From the NCBI GenBank assembly GCA_902385765.1, contig CABMGU010000014.1, positions 1 to 38,987 on the forward strand: a stretch of 38,987 nt of DNA. Reading direction: 5' to 3'. Source of the DNA: an uncultured archaeon. Lineage in GTDB: Archaea > Nanobdellota > Nanobdellia > Woesearchaeales > ARS49. The notes beneath the pieces were generated by a model that was not told the DNA's origin, made no database searches, and was given only the letters and a program-made list of their open reading frames with translations. Of this stretch, positions 9,473-19,214 are shown one piece after another (position 1 is the first letter of the stretch; each line of letters opens with the position of its first letter). A program made the translations under genes and the position numbers.

Positions 9473-11482
9473 TTAAATCCTGCTGATGAACCCTCTTCTT
9501 GGCTCGAATATGTCTCCTGCTCTTTTTAGTTTTTGGATTATTTCTTCTGCCTCTGCTTCTATGATGTCTTTTTCTGCTGCTGCTTTTATTACGTCTTCTA
9601 CTGGTATTGTTTTGCCTACTTTTGCTTCCAGTTCTTGTATTAGTTCTTTGATTATGATTAGTTTGTTTCTTGTGCTTGCTGGCGTGTCTGTTGCTATTCT
9701 GTCGATGTCGAACGTTCCTGTTTTTTCATCAAGTGCGACCTGTCTCAAGCAGTAGTCCAGAAGTTCTACTGCTTTTTTTGCGTCTTTTTTCAGGACTTTG
9801 TCGCTTAGTCTTATTTTTGCTGCTGCTTCTGACAGTCTTACGAGTCCTTCCAGCTGTCTTGCTGAGATTGGTATTGCTTTTATTTCTCCGCTTGCTGATG
9901 CTCTCATTTTGAGATAGTATTCCTGCAGTTCTTCTGCTGCTGCGTCTGTTAGTTTTGGGAATATGTTTTGTCTTGCGAATGCGAAGTATTTTCTGAGTAG
10001 TTTTGTGTTGATTTCCGGTTTTTCGACGTTGTTTTTGTGAAGTTCGAGTATGAATTTTGCCATTTTTTCGTCTTTTGTTGCGTCTGGCAGGTCTTTGATT
10101 GGGAAGATTAGGTCGAATCTGTTGATGAGTGTTGGTGCCAGGTTTATCTGTCCTGCAACAGTTTCGTATGGGTCGAATCTTCCGAATTTCGGGTTTGCTG
10201 CTGCTAAGACTGTTGTTTCACATCTCAGGCTTGCCTGTATGTTTGCTTTGCTGATTGTGATGCTTTGCTGTTCGAGTGCTTCGTGCATTGCCCATCCGTC
10301 TTCTTTTGTCATTTTGTCCATTTCGTCAATGCAACACAGTCCTTTGTTTGCCAGCACTAATGCTCCTGCTTCAAGGCTCCATCCTTGGAGGAATTCGTCT
10401 TTGACTACTGCTGCGCTGAGGCCTGCTCCTGATGCTCCCTTTCCTGTCACATATCTTCCTTTGGGTGCTACGAACTGCATTCTTTTGAGTAATTGTGATT
10501 TTGCTGCTCCTGGGTCTCCTACTAACAGCACGTGTATGTCTCCTCTTGTGATTATTCCGTCGTCTCTTTTCTTTCTGACTCCTCCTGCTAATTGCAGTGC
10601 GAGTGCTTCTTTGATTTTGTCGTGTCCGTAGATGCTTGGCGCCATTGAGTTGACGATTTTTTTCATCAGGTTTGGGTCTGCTGCGAGGTCTTTGATTTCT
10701 TTGAGTTCTTCTGGTGAGATGTTTATTTCGCTGTAGTCTTCTTCTACTCCTTCAAGGTGGTTTGCTTCTATGAACAAATCGAACTTGGTGCTTTGCCCTC
10801 CTGTTCTGAGGAATATCGGGACTTCTTTCACCTGTCCTGTTACTGCTACTCTTGCTCCGGGGTTTGTTCTTTTCTCGGTCAAAGGAGAAACTAAGTCATT
10901 CGTCAGCAAAACGTTCATTCTTTTCGGTTGTTCTCCGCCGTCCAGTTGTTCTGGTACTTCTTCGAGCACCATCATTTGTGCGTCCACAAGTTCTTTGCTT
11001 ACGAGCTTGAATTTTCCTTTTCTTCCGCAGCTGCATCTTGTTGGTTCTTGGAATTTGGTGTCTAATTGCAGAATGGAGTGCGTGTTTCCGCAGCTTGGGC
11101 ATTCGAATTTTGCTGCTGCGACTTGCGGTCTTACTTCGCTTTTGTTTCTGACTACTCCTTGGAATCCGTATAGTTTGTTGAGGTGTTTGCTTCTTATGTC
11201 TCTTATCATTATTTGCGCGCTTAGCGGCAGGTTTCTGAACCTTAGAATGAATCCTTTTACTGTCTGTCCGATGTTTAGCTGTTCTACTGCTATTTCTGCT
11301 GCTTTCAGGACTTCTTCCGGCTGGTCTAATAGCAGGTCTGCTACTTCCGGGTCGTGCATTGCCAGGTTGTTGAATTCTACTGTGAGGCTTTTTTCTCCTT
11401 TTCTTGTTCTTTCAAGTATCTGGTCATAGTATGTTTTCTCAAGAAACTCCTGTGCTTTTGTGATTAAAGTAGTAGCGTCCAT
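9473..11482 (-). CDS. mcm: Replicative DNA helicase MCM
   Basis: 669 aa; Walker A GDPGAAKSQ, CIDEMDKM, arginine-finger region NRFDLIF, N-terminal zinc ribbon; no intein. Confidence 0.97.
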   Translation of the reverse strand: MDATTLITKAQEFLEKTYYDQILERTRKGEKSLTVEFNNLAMHDPEVADLLLDQPEEVLKAAEIAVEQLNIGQTVKGFILRFRNLPLSAQIMIRDIRSKHLNKLYGFQGVVRNKSEVRPQVAAAKFECPSCGNTHSILQLDTKFQEPTRCSCGRKGKFKLVSKELVDAQMMVLEEVPEQLDGGEQPKRMNVLLTNDLVSPLTEKRTNPGARVAVTGQVKEVPIFLRTGGQSTKFDLFIEANHLEGVEEDYSEINISPEELKEIKDLAADPNLMKKIVNSMAPSIYGHDKIKEALALQLAGGVRKKRDDGIITRGDIHVLLVGDPGAAKSQLLKRMQFVAPKGRYVTGKGASGAGLSAAVVKDEFLQGWSLEAGALVLANKGLCCIDEMDKMTKEDGWAMHEALEQQSITISKANIQASLRCETTVLAAANPKFGRFDPYETVAGQINLAPTLINRFDLIFPIKDLPDATKDEKMAKFILELHKNNVEKPEINTKLLRKYFAFARQNIFPKLTDAAAEELQEYYLKMRASASGEIKAIPISARQLEGLVRLSEAAAKIRLSDKVLKKDAKKAVELLDYCLRQVALDEKTGTFDIDRIATDTPASTRNKLIIIKELIQELEAKVGKTIPVEDVIKAAAEKDIIEAEAEEIIQKLKRAGDIFEPRRGFISRI

Positions 11483-11535
11483 TTTCCCCCGGTTAAGAGA
11501 TGGAAGGGAACTTAAAAAGGTTTGTGGTGTTCGAG

Positions 11536-11543
11536 TTATATAC
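11536..11543 (-). promoter_or_regulatory. Putative TATA box of mcm
   Basis: GTATATAA on minus strand, upstream of mcm start 11482. Confidence 0.5.
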
Positions 11544-11602
11544 CCTAACGTTTCCGATGGAAACTATCGTCGAGAAAGATGAAAAAGAAATTAAAAATTT
11601 AG

Positions 11603-12169
11603 CTACTTCTGCTTGACTTTCTTCAAATTCTCTATGAGCTTGTCTAGTGCTCTGTTTACTTCTTCTTCGGATTTTGTTCCTGTGCAGACTATTTTGCCGT
11701 TTGAGAACAATAGGAATGTTGCTTTCTGCTCAGGCAGCTTATACACGAGTCCTGGGAATTGTTCTGGTTCGTACTCGGTATTCTCGAGCTTCATTGCGAG
11801 TATGTTCAAATTAAGGTCCATTCCTACTGAGCCAGCTGCTACTATGTTTTGTATGTTTACCTGTGGTTCTATCTTAATCTTGACATTAATCTTTTCTAGT
11901 GATTTGATTATCTTCCTGATGCTTTCGTGGACCTTGTCCATGCTTCTTGCGCCAGTGCAGACTATTTTGCCTGAGCTGAATATCAAAGCGCTTGTTTTTG
12001 GTTCTTTTATTCTTATGACAAGTCCTGGGAATTGTTCTGGGTTGTATTCTGTGTTTGAGAGTGTTGCTGCCATTTTTTCCAGTGGTATGTCGTGTCCTAA
12101 TGATGCGCTGACTACTATGTTCACCACTTTGATTTCTCGCTGAGAAGTTTCTTTTGCCTTTTTAGCCAT
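11603..12169 (-). CDS. tbp: TATA-box-binding protein
   Basis: Two direct repeats NTEYNPEQFPGLVIRI...GKIVCTG / NTEYEPEQFPGLVYKL...GKIVCTG; GGGGGG Shine-Dalgarno before internal ATG at 12169. Confidence 0.96.
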   Translation of the reverse strand: MAKKAKETSQREIKVVNIVVSASLGHDIPLEKMAATLSNTEYNPEQFPGLVIRIKEPKTSALIFSSGKIVCTGARSMDKVHESIRKIIKSLEKINVKIKIEPQVNIQNIVAAGSVGMDLNLNILAMKLENTEYEPEQFPGLVYKLPEQKATFLLFSNGKIVCTGTKSEEEVNRALDKLIENLKKVKQK

Positions 12170-12220
12170 TTTTAATCCCCCCGACGACATTTAAAAAGGA
12201 GTTATTTAAATACTTTGTGA

Positions 12221-12228
12221 TTTATATA
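12221..12228 (-). promoter_or_regulatory. Putative TATA box of tbp
   Basis: TATATAAA on minus strand upstream of tbp. Confidence 0.5.
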
Positions 12229-12277
12229 CTGAAGGAGCAATATCGTCGATAAGAATGAATTATTTTAAATATGGAAA

Positions 12278-13009
12278 TTAATACACTTTCATTGCTTTTC
12301 TTAGTATTGTGCTGAACACTATTGCAGAAAGGATGTACACCCATATCCAGCTTAGTTTCCAGTAGACTTTCAATGGTTTGTTTCCCAGTGCTACTGTTTT
12401 GAACACGTTGCTTTTGTAGCTTTCTGGTGTTGTTGCGTATCTTGGCGCTGTTGTGATGATGATTTTCTTGTCTATTTCCTGTTCGTTGCTGGAAAGTGTT
12501 GCGAAATACTCCCCTTCAGCGCCTTTCAGTTTGAACTTGGCTGTTTTGTCTGTTATCAAGCTCGTCTTCTCTCCAACCACTTCCAATCCTTCCGGCACGT
12601 TTATCGTCACGTTTCCTTCAACGTTTTTCGCCATCGTCACAACCATCTCAAATTCCTCTCCCGGCATCAAAGGTTGGTAAGCGAAGTGCGCGTTCATCCA
12701 TCCGAAGATTAGTAGTATCGGTATGAAAGTTATTAGTGTGGGCTTCATGCTTTTGCCCATGTATTTCATGTTTAGCGACATGGTTTCTTTCTGTATTTTG
12801 CCGAGCTGTTCCATGTCTTTTGTTTCTTTCATTTGCTGCTGGTACTTCTTCAGGCCGTCTTTCATCTGTTTCATTTCTTCCTGGTTTGTCGTGAACTTGT
12901 ATATCACTACAATAAGTATGGAAATGATGAGCGACAGCACGAGTATTGCCCAGATAGGATTCCAGTTGAGCATGAATCCGAGTGTTTTGTCAAAGAATTC
13001 CTGTATCAA
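12278..13009 (-). CDS. DUF106 / Get1-EMC3-Oxa1 superfamily membrane insertase
   Basis: TM-cytoplasmic coiled coil-TM layout (KQMKDGLKKYQQQMKE...QKETMSLNMKYMGKSMKPTLITFIPILLIFGWM), next to secY. Confidence 0.85.
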   Translation of the reverse strand: MIQEFFDKTLGFMLNWNPIWAILVLSLIISILIVVIYKFTTNQEEMKQMKDGLKKYQQQMKETKDMEQLGKIQKETMSLNMKYMGKSMKPTLITFIPILLIFGWMNAHFAYQPLMPGEEFEMVVTMAKNVEGNVTINVPEGLEVVGEKTSLITDKTAKFKLKGAEGEYFATLSSNEQEIDKKIIITTAPRYATTPESYKSNVFKTVALGNKPLKVYWKLSWIWVYILSAIVFSTILRKAMKVY

Positions 13010-13010
13010 T

Positions 13011-14402
13011 TTATCCTCCCATGAATTTGCGTAGCATGGGGTTCATGTCCATCATGTGTTGTCTTGCAATATCTTCATATAATCTGTAAACAATCATGAC
13101 TGAAAGTAATAGGCTTGTTCCGTTTGTTAGTGCTCCGCTGATGTCTGCTAGTCCTGCCAGCATTCCTACTGCCATTGCTCCCATTATTGTTAATGGAGTG
13201 ATGTATCTCTGCAGTAATCTTTCAAGCACTCTTTCGTCTTTTCTGAATCCTGGTATCTGCAGTCCTGATGACATTATTTGTTTTGCCTGGCTTCTTGCGT
13301 CCATTCCGCTTGTTTGTACCCAGAACCAGGAGAATACGACTGCGCCTGTTATCATGAATATGATGAATACAATTCCGTGAAGTAGTGTTCCTAATGTTAG
13401 TCCTCCTTTGATTAATCCTCCTACAAGGTCAGGCGGCGATATCCATGCGACAAATCCTGTTGCTGGCGAGTTTCCTGCGAAAGTGCCGAGTATTGGGAAT
13501 CCCCAGTTCTGCAGTAGTCTTGCCCATAATTGTACGTTTGCGAATAGTGCGCTTATCAGGATGACTGGGATATTTGAAGTATAAATGAAGTGTAATGGCC
13601 ATCTTATTCCGTGTCCTCTTACTCTTCCGAAGGATAGCGGGATTTCTACTTTCATTGCTTGCGCGTAAACTGCTATGACGAATATGAGTGCTGTTGATAG
13701 TATGCCTGATATCATTAATAGTGCTGTTTGCGGGTCTCCTGCTGATAAGCTCTGGAATAATGCAGGCAGTGCTCCTGTTGCTATGCTCGGGTTTGTTGGA
13801 GAGGGCAATGGTGATAATATTCTGATGAACAGTGATTGTGAGACTCCTGCTGCGATAAAGAGTGATACTCCTGAGCCAAAGCCCCATTTTGTGGTGACTT
13901 CGTCCATAAACATGATTAGTATTCCTCCAAGTACGAGCTGGAATACGAGCAGTAATTCCATTTGGAAGTATAGTATTGTTCCTGCGAGTGCTTCTGGCGG
14001 TGCCAGTCCTCCCATGAATACGTATATTGATGATTCAAATATTACGAAGAATACTGAGAGTAGTTTTTGCACTCCTTGGAATCTTTGTTTTCCTTCTTTT
14101 GTTGTTAAGTCGAATTTGACCAGTCCGCTTCCATTAAGCAGTTGCAGGACTATGCTTGCCGTGACTATCGGTCCGATTCCAAGCGAGATTAGGCTTCCAA
14201 AGCTTGCTCCAAGGATGATTGACAGTAATTCAAATCTTTGCAAAGCGTTTTGTCCGAGTCCGAACAAGGGCACCAGTCCAAGTATGAAGAATAGTACGAG
14301 TATGATGCCTGTCCATTTGAGTTTTTCTTTGAATGATAATTTTTTTTGTGTTGGATGGCTGACTTCTGGAAGGTTTTTCAGTATTGTGTCCCAGAGACTC
14401 AT
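13011..14402 (-). CDS. secY: Preprotein translocase subunit SecY
   Basis: 463 aa, 10-TM-like; GLGQNALQRFELLSIILGASFGSLISLGIGPIVTASIVLQLL. Confidence 0.96.
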   Translation of the reverse strand: MSLWDTILKNLPEVSHPTQKKLSFKEKLKWTGIILVLFFILGLVPLFGLGQNALQRFELLSIILGASFGSLISLGIGPIVTASIVLQLLNGSGLVKFDLTTKEGKQRFQGVQKLLSVFFVIFESSIYVFMGGLAPPEALAGTILYFQMELLLVFQLVLGGILIMFMDEVTTKWGFGSGVSLFIAAGVSQSLFIRILSPLPSPTNPSIATGALPALFQSLSAGDPQTALLMISGILSTALIFVIAVYAQAMKVEIPLSFGRVRGHGIRWPLHFIYTSNIPVILISALFANVQLWARLLQNWGFPILGTFAGNSPATGFVAWISPPDLVGGLIKGGLTLGTLLHGIVFIIFMITGAVVFSWFWVQTSGMDARSQAKQIMSSGLQIPGFRKDERVLERLLQRYITPLTIMGAMAVGMLAGLADISGALTNGTSLLLSVMIVYRLYEDIARQHMMDMNPMLRKFMGG

Positions 14403-14827
14403 TTGTTCACCAGTTCGCCGCCGGCTTTTTTGATTTTTTCAGCCGCGCTTACTGCTGCCTTTGCTACAATTATTTTAACTTTTCTTGTTATTTTGCCTGT
14501 TCCCAGCAGTTTGTCATAGCCTAATTCTTGCAGGTTGAGAATTATTGTGCCTGCTTCTTCTTTGGCTTGTTTGTTTTTCAGCCAGAAAGGTATTTTCTCA
14601 TCCACGCCTTTTAGTGTGATCGCATTGACAGTTTTGGCTGTTTGGCAGGCAAATCCGTGTTTTCCGAAGTATTCTGTTGCCCATATCTTTGTTTTTTTGT
14701 GGTCTGCTTTTTTGCCTGTTCCTGCCATTCCGTATCCGCCTTTTGAGCCTGAGTTTCTGTGCTTGTTTCTTCCCCAGCCGTGCGTTCCAGAGCGTTTTCC
14801 GGATTTTTTCTTGTGTTTGACTACCAC
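14399..14827 (-). CDS. rpl15: Ribosomal protein L15 (uL15)
   Basis: KKSGKRSGTHGWGRNKHRNSGSKGGYGMAGTGKK; operon context. Confidence 0.95.
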   Translation of the reverse strand: MVVKHKKKSGKRSGTHGWGRNKHRNSGSKGGYGMAGTGKKADHKKTKIWATEYFGKHGFACQTAKTVNAITLKGVDEKIPFWLKNKQAKEEAGTIILNLQELGYDKLLGTGKITRKVKIIVAKAAVSAAEKIKKAGGELVNK

Positions 14828-14828
14828 T

Positions 14829-15170
14829 TTACATCATCCTCGTTAGCAGGTCATTGATCTTTTCTGCGCGGTTTCCGTATGCTCCGCCTTTTTTGAATGG
14901 CATTTTGACTCCTTTTCTTCCAAATCCTCTTTTTGGCGGGTTTAAGCAGAAGGTTTCCTTTCCTTTCTTTTTCAGTGCAGTTGCTGTTTTTTCGTCAACT
15001 GGTCCCCATGTTGCAAAAGGTTCAATTAATCTGAGCATTCCTTTTATGTGCGGTGTTTCTTCTACAATCACGCAGTGGTTTTTCTTGTTCAGGTTGAGTA
15101 GTTTGAAGGTGTAGCCTATGTCGCCTTTTTTTCTCGTGTCGCCTCGTATTCTTACTATGGCTATTTTCAT
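14829..15170 (-). CDS. rpl30: Ribosomal protein L30 (uL30), short form
   Basis: IAIVRIRGDTRKKGDIGYTFKLLNLNKKNHCVIVEETPHIKGML; 113 aa. Confidence 0.93.
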   Translation of the reverse strand: MKIAIVRIRGDTRKKGDIGYTFKLLNLNKKNHCVIVEETPHIKGMLRLIEPFATWGPVDEKTATALKKKGKETFCLNPPKRGFGRKGVKMPFKKGGAYGNRAEKINDLLTRMM

Positions 15171-15958
15171 GGTTTTTTGCCTTCTATCATGTATACGTTT
15201 TTGATTCCTTCTGGTCTTGGTTTGAATGCTGTCAGGTTTTTGAGTGCTTGAATGCAGGCTTCTATCAGGTTTACTTTTGAGCGTGTTTGTCCTGCTGCGT
15301 TGCTGTATACGTTTTCAATTCCTGCGAGTTTGAGTATTTTTCCGCATTCTTTCTCTATTACCAGTCCTTTTCCTTTTGGTGCAGGCAGAAGCGTCAGTCT
15401 TACCGAGCCGCATTTGCCTTTTACTGCCCAGGGTATGCTGTGTGGTTCGCTTGTTGCGTCTTCCCAGCTTCCTGCGCCTCTTCTTATCTTGAACAGATTG
15501 AGTTTTGCGTTTCTGACTGCTTTTTCCCTTGCTGGAACTGTGTCTTTGCTTTTTCCGTAGCCTATTCCGACATAACCGTCGGAATTTCCTACTACTGCCA
15601 TGCAGGCAAAGCTTGGCTTGTTTCCTTCAGGTGTTTTTTTCTGTGTTTGCTTGAATATTCTTCTTGAGCCTCCTCCGAACTTTCCTTTGCTCTGTCCTAT
15701 CATGAGGAGTTCTGATTGTAAGTTTGGCATCAAACAATCGACTATTTGGTCTTCTAGGATTGGTATTCCATTGTCGAGGATTGTGTCGATTTCCTTGACT
15801 TCTCCGTTTTTTACTTTTCTGCCGAGTTCTGTTTTTGGTTTCCAGCTTTCTATGTCTATTTTTATTTTTGGTTTTGTTTCTGCTTCAATTTCCGGGATTT
15901 CCGTGATTACGTCCTTTTCAACTTCAAGTTTTTCTTCTTCTTCGTGTTTTTCGTTCAT
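15167..15958 (-). CDS. rps5: Ribosomal protein S5 (uS5) with acidic N-terminal extension
   Basis: ACMAVVGNSDGYVGIGYGKSKDTVPAREKAVRNAKLNLFKIRRG. Confidence 0.95.
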   Translation of the reverse strand: MNEKHEEEEKLEVEKDVITEIPEIEAETKPKIKIDIESWKPKTELGRKVKNGEVKEIDTILDNGIPILEDQIVDCLMPNLQSELLMIGQSKGKFGGGSRRIFKQTQKKTPEGNKPSFACMAVVGNSDGYVGIGYGKSKDTVPAREKAVRNAKLNLFKIRRGAGSWEDATSEPHSIPWAVKGKCGSVRLTLLPAPKGKGLVIEKECGKILKLAGIENVYSNAAGQTRSKVNLIEACIQALKNLTAFKPRPEGIKNVYMIEGKKP

Positions 15959-16524
15959 GATGCACCTATTGCCTTCTTTACTGCGTCAAAGTGTTGCGGC
16001 AGTGTCTCCGGGTCAAGTTTTGCTTTGAGGTACTTGCCGAATTGTTTTTCATATTTTTCCTTGTTCGCTTTGAGTTGTTTTGCGTAGCTTGCGATGTGTT
16101 CTCCTCTGATGCGTTGTACATTTGGCACGACTTCTTTTGATACTGACAGGTTTAATCCGCCGTCTACAGCTCCTTGTGCTGCTGCGTATAGTATGCTTCC
16201 TTTTACGCTGGTGTTCTGGCCGATGTCGAGTGCGCATTCAATTTTTTTCTTTGCTTTCTTCGCCAGAAGCAGGCCGACAAGATATGCTGCGCCTGTGTTT
16301 TGTGTTCCTGCTTTCCATCCGTATTTTGCCAGTTCTCTTGTGTGTGCTGTCAAAACGATTTTGTCTCCTTTCGGCTGGAACTCTATGATTTGGAGGCTGA
16401 TGTGGTTCAGGCTTTTTCTGACTACCAGTCTTGGCTTGTTTCCCAGCAGCATTTTCATTCTTTTCTTGTAGTCTGTTTTTCCTTCCCGTTTCCTTCTGTA
16501 TGGTACTGAAATCGTGTTTGCCAT
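15955..16524 (-). CDS. rpl18: Ribosomal protein L18 (uL18)
   Basis: YRRKREGKTDYKKRMKMLLGNKPRLVVRKSLNHISLQII. Confidence 0.95.
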   Translation of the reverse strand: MANTISVPYRRKREGKTDYKKRMKMLLGNKPRLVVRKSLNHISLQIIEFQPKGDKIVLTAHTRELAKYGWKAGTQNTGAAYLVGLLLAKKAKKKIECALDIGQNTSVKGSILYAAAQGAVDGGLNLSVSKEVVPNVQRIRGEHIASYAKQLKANKEKYEKQFGKYLKAKLDPETLPQHFDAVKKAIGAS

Positions 16525-16970
16525 TATTTCCTCTTAATCATCTCTTGTTCTTTTATGTAGATTTTGATGTGTTTTGTGCTTCTGAAAAATCCGCCTTTGA
16601 CTTTTCCGTATAAGTCCCTGAATGCCTGTTTGTCGATTAGCTGGTTATCCCTGAGTTTTTTTATGAGTTTGCGTTGTGTGCGGACTCCGGCTATCCAGGT
16701 GTCTTTCGGGTTTTGGCGTGCTGTCGCTTTGCCTTTTCTGGAGCCGTGGCCTGCCTGTCTTCCTTTTCTTTTCTGGCTTTGGATTTTTTTGGCTCTTGCC
16801 CTGCTGACGCCTTTTGATTGTAATTTTATGATTATTCCTTTGTTTATCAGGCGTTTTACATCGAAGGTTGTGATGGCTTCTTTTATCTCTGCCCGCTTTT
16901 CCGGATCAAATCTTATCCTGTTTGGTCCGCACTTGAGTGCATTTGCCGCTAATCTTTTTTGTAGTTCCAT
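16524..16970 (-). CDS. rpl19e: Ribosomal protein L19e
   Basis: LQKRLAANALKCGPNRIRFDPEKRAEIKEAIT...GHGSRKGKATAR. Confidence 0.95.
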   Translation of the reverse strand: MELQKRLAANALKCGPNRIRFDPEKRAEIKEAITTFDVKRLINKGIIIKLQSKGVSRARAKKIQSQKRKGRQAGHGSRKGKATARQNPKDTWIAGVRTQRKLIKKLRDNQLIDKQAFRDLYGKVKGGFFRSTKHIKIYIKEQEMIKRK

Positions 16971-16971
16971 T

Positions 16972-17526
16972 TTATTCCTTCTTTGTCAGTATTTTTTCCA
17001 TTTCTTTTCGTTCTTGTTCTTTTGTTGCTGTTTCTTCCTTCTTTGGCTGTGTTTTTTGTTTTGATTTCTGTTCTTTTGCCAGTGCTCTGTTCTTCTTTGC
17101 TTCTTTTCTTGCTGTTACATTGTCTGTGAGCTTTTTTATCATTTCATCAGTATTTTTGACATTCAATATAGTGAGTCCTTTCTGTTTGCAGGTTGTGAGT
17201 ATTGTGATTTTTTTCTTGTCACCCACGTGTCCCATTATCACTCCCTGTGTTTTTGCGTCGATTTTAATGAGCTGGTCCGCGTTGTTTGCAACTATTGGCA
17301 TCAGCCCGCTCGGGTGCATTCCTCTTACTTCTGCCGGTCCCCTGTAGCCTACATTTACGCTTGCTGGTCTTCCCCAGAGTCCGTCGCGCATTTTGCTGTG
17401 CATTCCTTTCGGTCTTCTCCAGCTTTCTCCGCCCACTTCTATGCGTTTTTGTGAGTCTTCACGCACAAATCTGGGTCTTCTTGCGCTGATTTCCTTTCTC
17501 AGTTCGAGTAATTTTTTGGTTGTCAT
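16972..17526 (-). CDS. rpl32e: Ribosomal protein L32e with basic C-terminal extension
   Basis: RRPRFVREDSQKRIEVGGESWRRPKGMHSKMR. Confidence 0.94.
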   Translation of the reverse strand: MTTKKLLELRKEISARRPRFVREDSQKRIEVGGESWRRPKGMHSKMRDGLWGRPASVNVGYRGPAEVRGMHPSGLMPIVANNADQLIKIDAKTQGVIMGHVGDKKKITILTTCKQKGLTILNVKNTDEMIKKLTDNVTARKEAKKNRALAKEQKSKQKTQPKKEETATKEQERKEMEKILTKKE

Positions 17527-18074
17527 GTTTCAAAGATTTTTTTGCCGGCTTTTTCTATCATGTAGATGCCGTCCTGGAATACTCTCAGGTCTCTGTTTGA
17601 TTTTGCTGTGAGCAGTTCAATGTTGCTGGCTGCTTGTCCTGCCAGTTCTATGTCAGAGCTCTCAACGATTATCTGGTCTCCTTCTATTTTGACTGATACG
17701 TCTTTCGTTAGAGTGAGTGTTCTAGGGCTTTTTTCTCCCAGGAAGTTTTTGATTATGAATTGGTTTCCGCTTATTGATGCGTTCATTGGAAAGTGTCCGC
17801 TGCATATTTTTAGCACGTATCTGAATGGCTGTTGTACGCCTTTTATCAGGTTTTGCATATGTGCAGCAAACGAGTTTATCATTCGTTTTTGCCTTTTTGT
17901 TCCTTTTGTGCAGGATAAGGTGACTGTGTTTTTGTCTATCTTGAAATTTACTAGCGGGTCTTTTATGGAGCGTGATGCCTCTCCTTTCGGTCCTTTTACT
18001 GTGATGATTCCCTGGTTTATTGTTGCCGTTATTCCGCTCGGCAGTTGGATTTCTTCCTGCAGTTTTTCTTTCAT
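17523..18074 (-). CDS. rpl6: Ribosomal protein L6 (uL6)
   Basis: MKEKLQEEIQLPSGITATINQGIITVKGPKGE; start set to internal ATG at 18074 overlapping S8 stop. Confidence 0.94.
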   Translation of the reverse strand: MKEKLQEEIQLPSGITATINQGIITVKGPKGEASRSIKDPLVNFKIDKNTVTLSCTKGTKRQKRMINSFAAHMQNLIKGVQQPFRYVLKICSGHFPMNASISGNQFIIKNFLGEKSPRTLTLTKDVSVKIEGDQIIVESSDIELAGQAASNIELLTAKSNRDLRVFQDGIYMIEKAGKKIFET

Positions 18075-18463
18075 TAGTAGCAGTAGGCTATGAGCCTTCC
18101 TCCGATTTTTTTCTCTCGTGCTTGTTCGTGTGTGATGAATCCGTGCGGTGTGCTTAGTATCAGTATGCCTACTCCGTTTGCCGGGAGGAATCTTTTCTCG
18201 AATTTCAGGAACCCGTTGGCTTTTATCGCGAATCTTGGCTTGATGACTCCGCATTTGTTGATGTTTCCCAGGAGGTTGAGCTTTGCGAATCCTCCTCTTC
18301 CTTCGCTTATTTCTTCCAAAGCGCCGGTGTATCCTTTTTCCTGCATTATTGCGAGCACTCTTCTGATTGTTTTGCTGACTGGATGGATGAGGAGTTCTTT
18401 CTTTCCTGTAGTCTCGTGTGTGATGATTGCGGACATCACGTTTGCTAATGGGTCGTTTAACAT
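18074..18463 (-). CDS. rps8: Ribosomal protein S8 (uS8)
   Basis: MLNDPLANVMSAIITHETTGKKELLIHPVSKTIRRVL; start set to 18463. Confidence 0.94.
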   Translation of the reverse strand: MLNDPLANVMSAIITHETTGKKELLIHPVSKTIRRVLAIMQEKGYTGALEEISEGRGGFAKLNLLGNINKCGVIKPRFAIKANGFLKFEKRFLPANGVGILILSTPHGFITHEQAREKKIGGRLIAYCY

Positions 18464-18471
18464 TTTTCCTC

Positions 18472-18702
18472 CTAGCTGTATTTCTTGAATCCGATGTTTG
18501 TTGCGACTTCTCTGAAACAGCACCTGCAGAGTTCCAGGCCGTATTTTGAGATATGTCCTCCGTATCTTCCGCATCTTTTGCATCGTTTGAGGCCTAATCC
18601 CGTCTTTCTTACTTTTGGCGCATTATGTTTGATGTATTTTTTCATCTTTATGGGCTTCATTTTGAGCTGTTTGAAGGCTTTTTTCCAATCGCTTGTTGTC
18701 AT
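18472..18702 (-). CDS. rps14: Ribosomal protein S14 (uS14), zinc-binding
   Basis: [40 protein letters not shown] overlaps L5 stop. Confidence 0.93.
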   Translation of the reverse strand: MTTSDWKKAFKQLKMKPIKMKKYIKHNAPKVRKTGLGLKRCKRCGRYGGHISKYGLELCRCCFREVATNIGFKKYS

Positions 18703-19214
18703 GATTGTTCACCTATGTTCACGTTGAAGTTTTTTTGCATGAAGACCATTGCTTCCTGTTTGTTGACTGTGTGTTTTCTCGGGAGTTTTTTCTGTTCTAT
18801 CTTGCGTCTTTTTATTCTGTATCCTGGTTTTTCCAGGGTGACGCATACTTGAAGTCCGAGAACTCCGATTTTCGGGTCGTAAGTGACGCCTGGTATGTCT
18901 ATGTATTCGTGTATTCCGAAGCTTATGTTTCCTGCTTCATCGAATTGTGATGGCTGTAATTTCTTGTTTTTCGCGTCCAATAGTCTTTTCAGGATTTCAA
19001 CTGCTTTGCTCTTGCGCAGTGTTAGTTTGCATCCTATTGGCAGTCCTGGCCTTAGTCCCCAGGTCGGTATTCTTTTGTTTGTTACTGTTTTCATCGGTTC
19101 TATGCCGGTTATCATTCTTAGTACTGCGATTCCTTTTTCCAGTCTGCTCTGTTCTTTTCCTGCGCCTACGTTGAGCGTGACTTTCTCTATCCTCGGTTGT
19201 TGCATAGGGTTCAT
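18699..19214 (-). CDS. rpl5: Ribosomal protein L5 (uL5)
   Basis: [30 protein letters not shown]. Confidence 0.95.
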   Translation of the reverse strand: MNPMQQPRIEKVTLNVGAGKEQSRLEKGIAVLRMITGIEPMKTVTNKRIPTWGLRPGLPIGCKLTLRKSKAVEILKRLLDAKNKKLQPSQFDEAGNISFGIHEYIDIPGVTYDPKIGVLGLQVCVTLEKPGYRIKRRKIEQKKLPRKHTVNKQEAMVFMQKNFNVNIGEQS

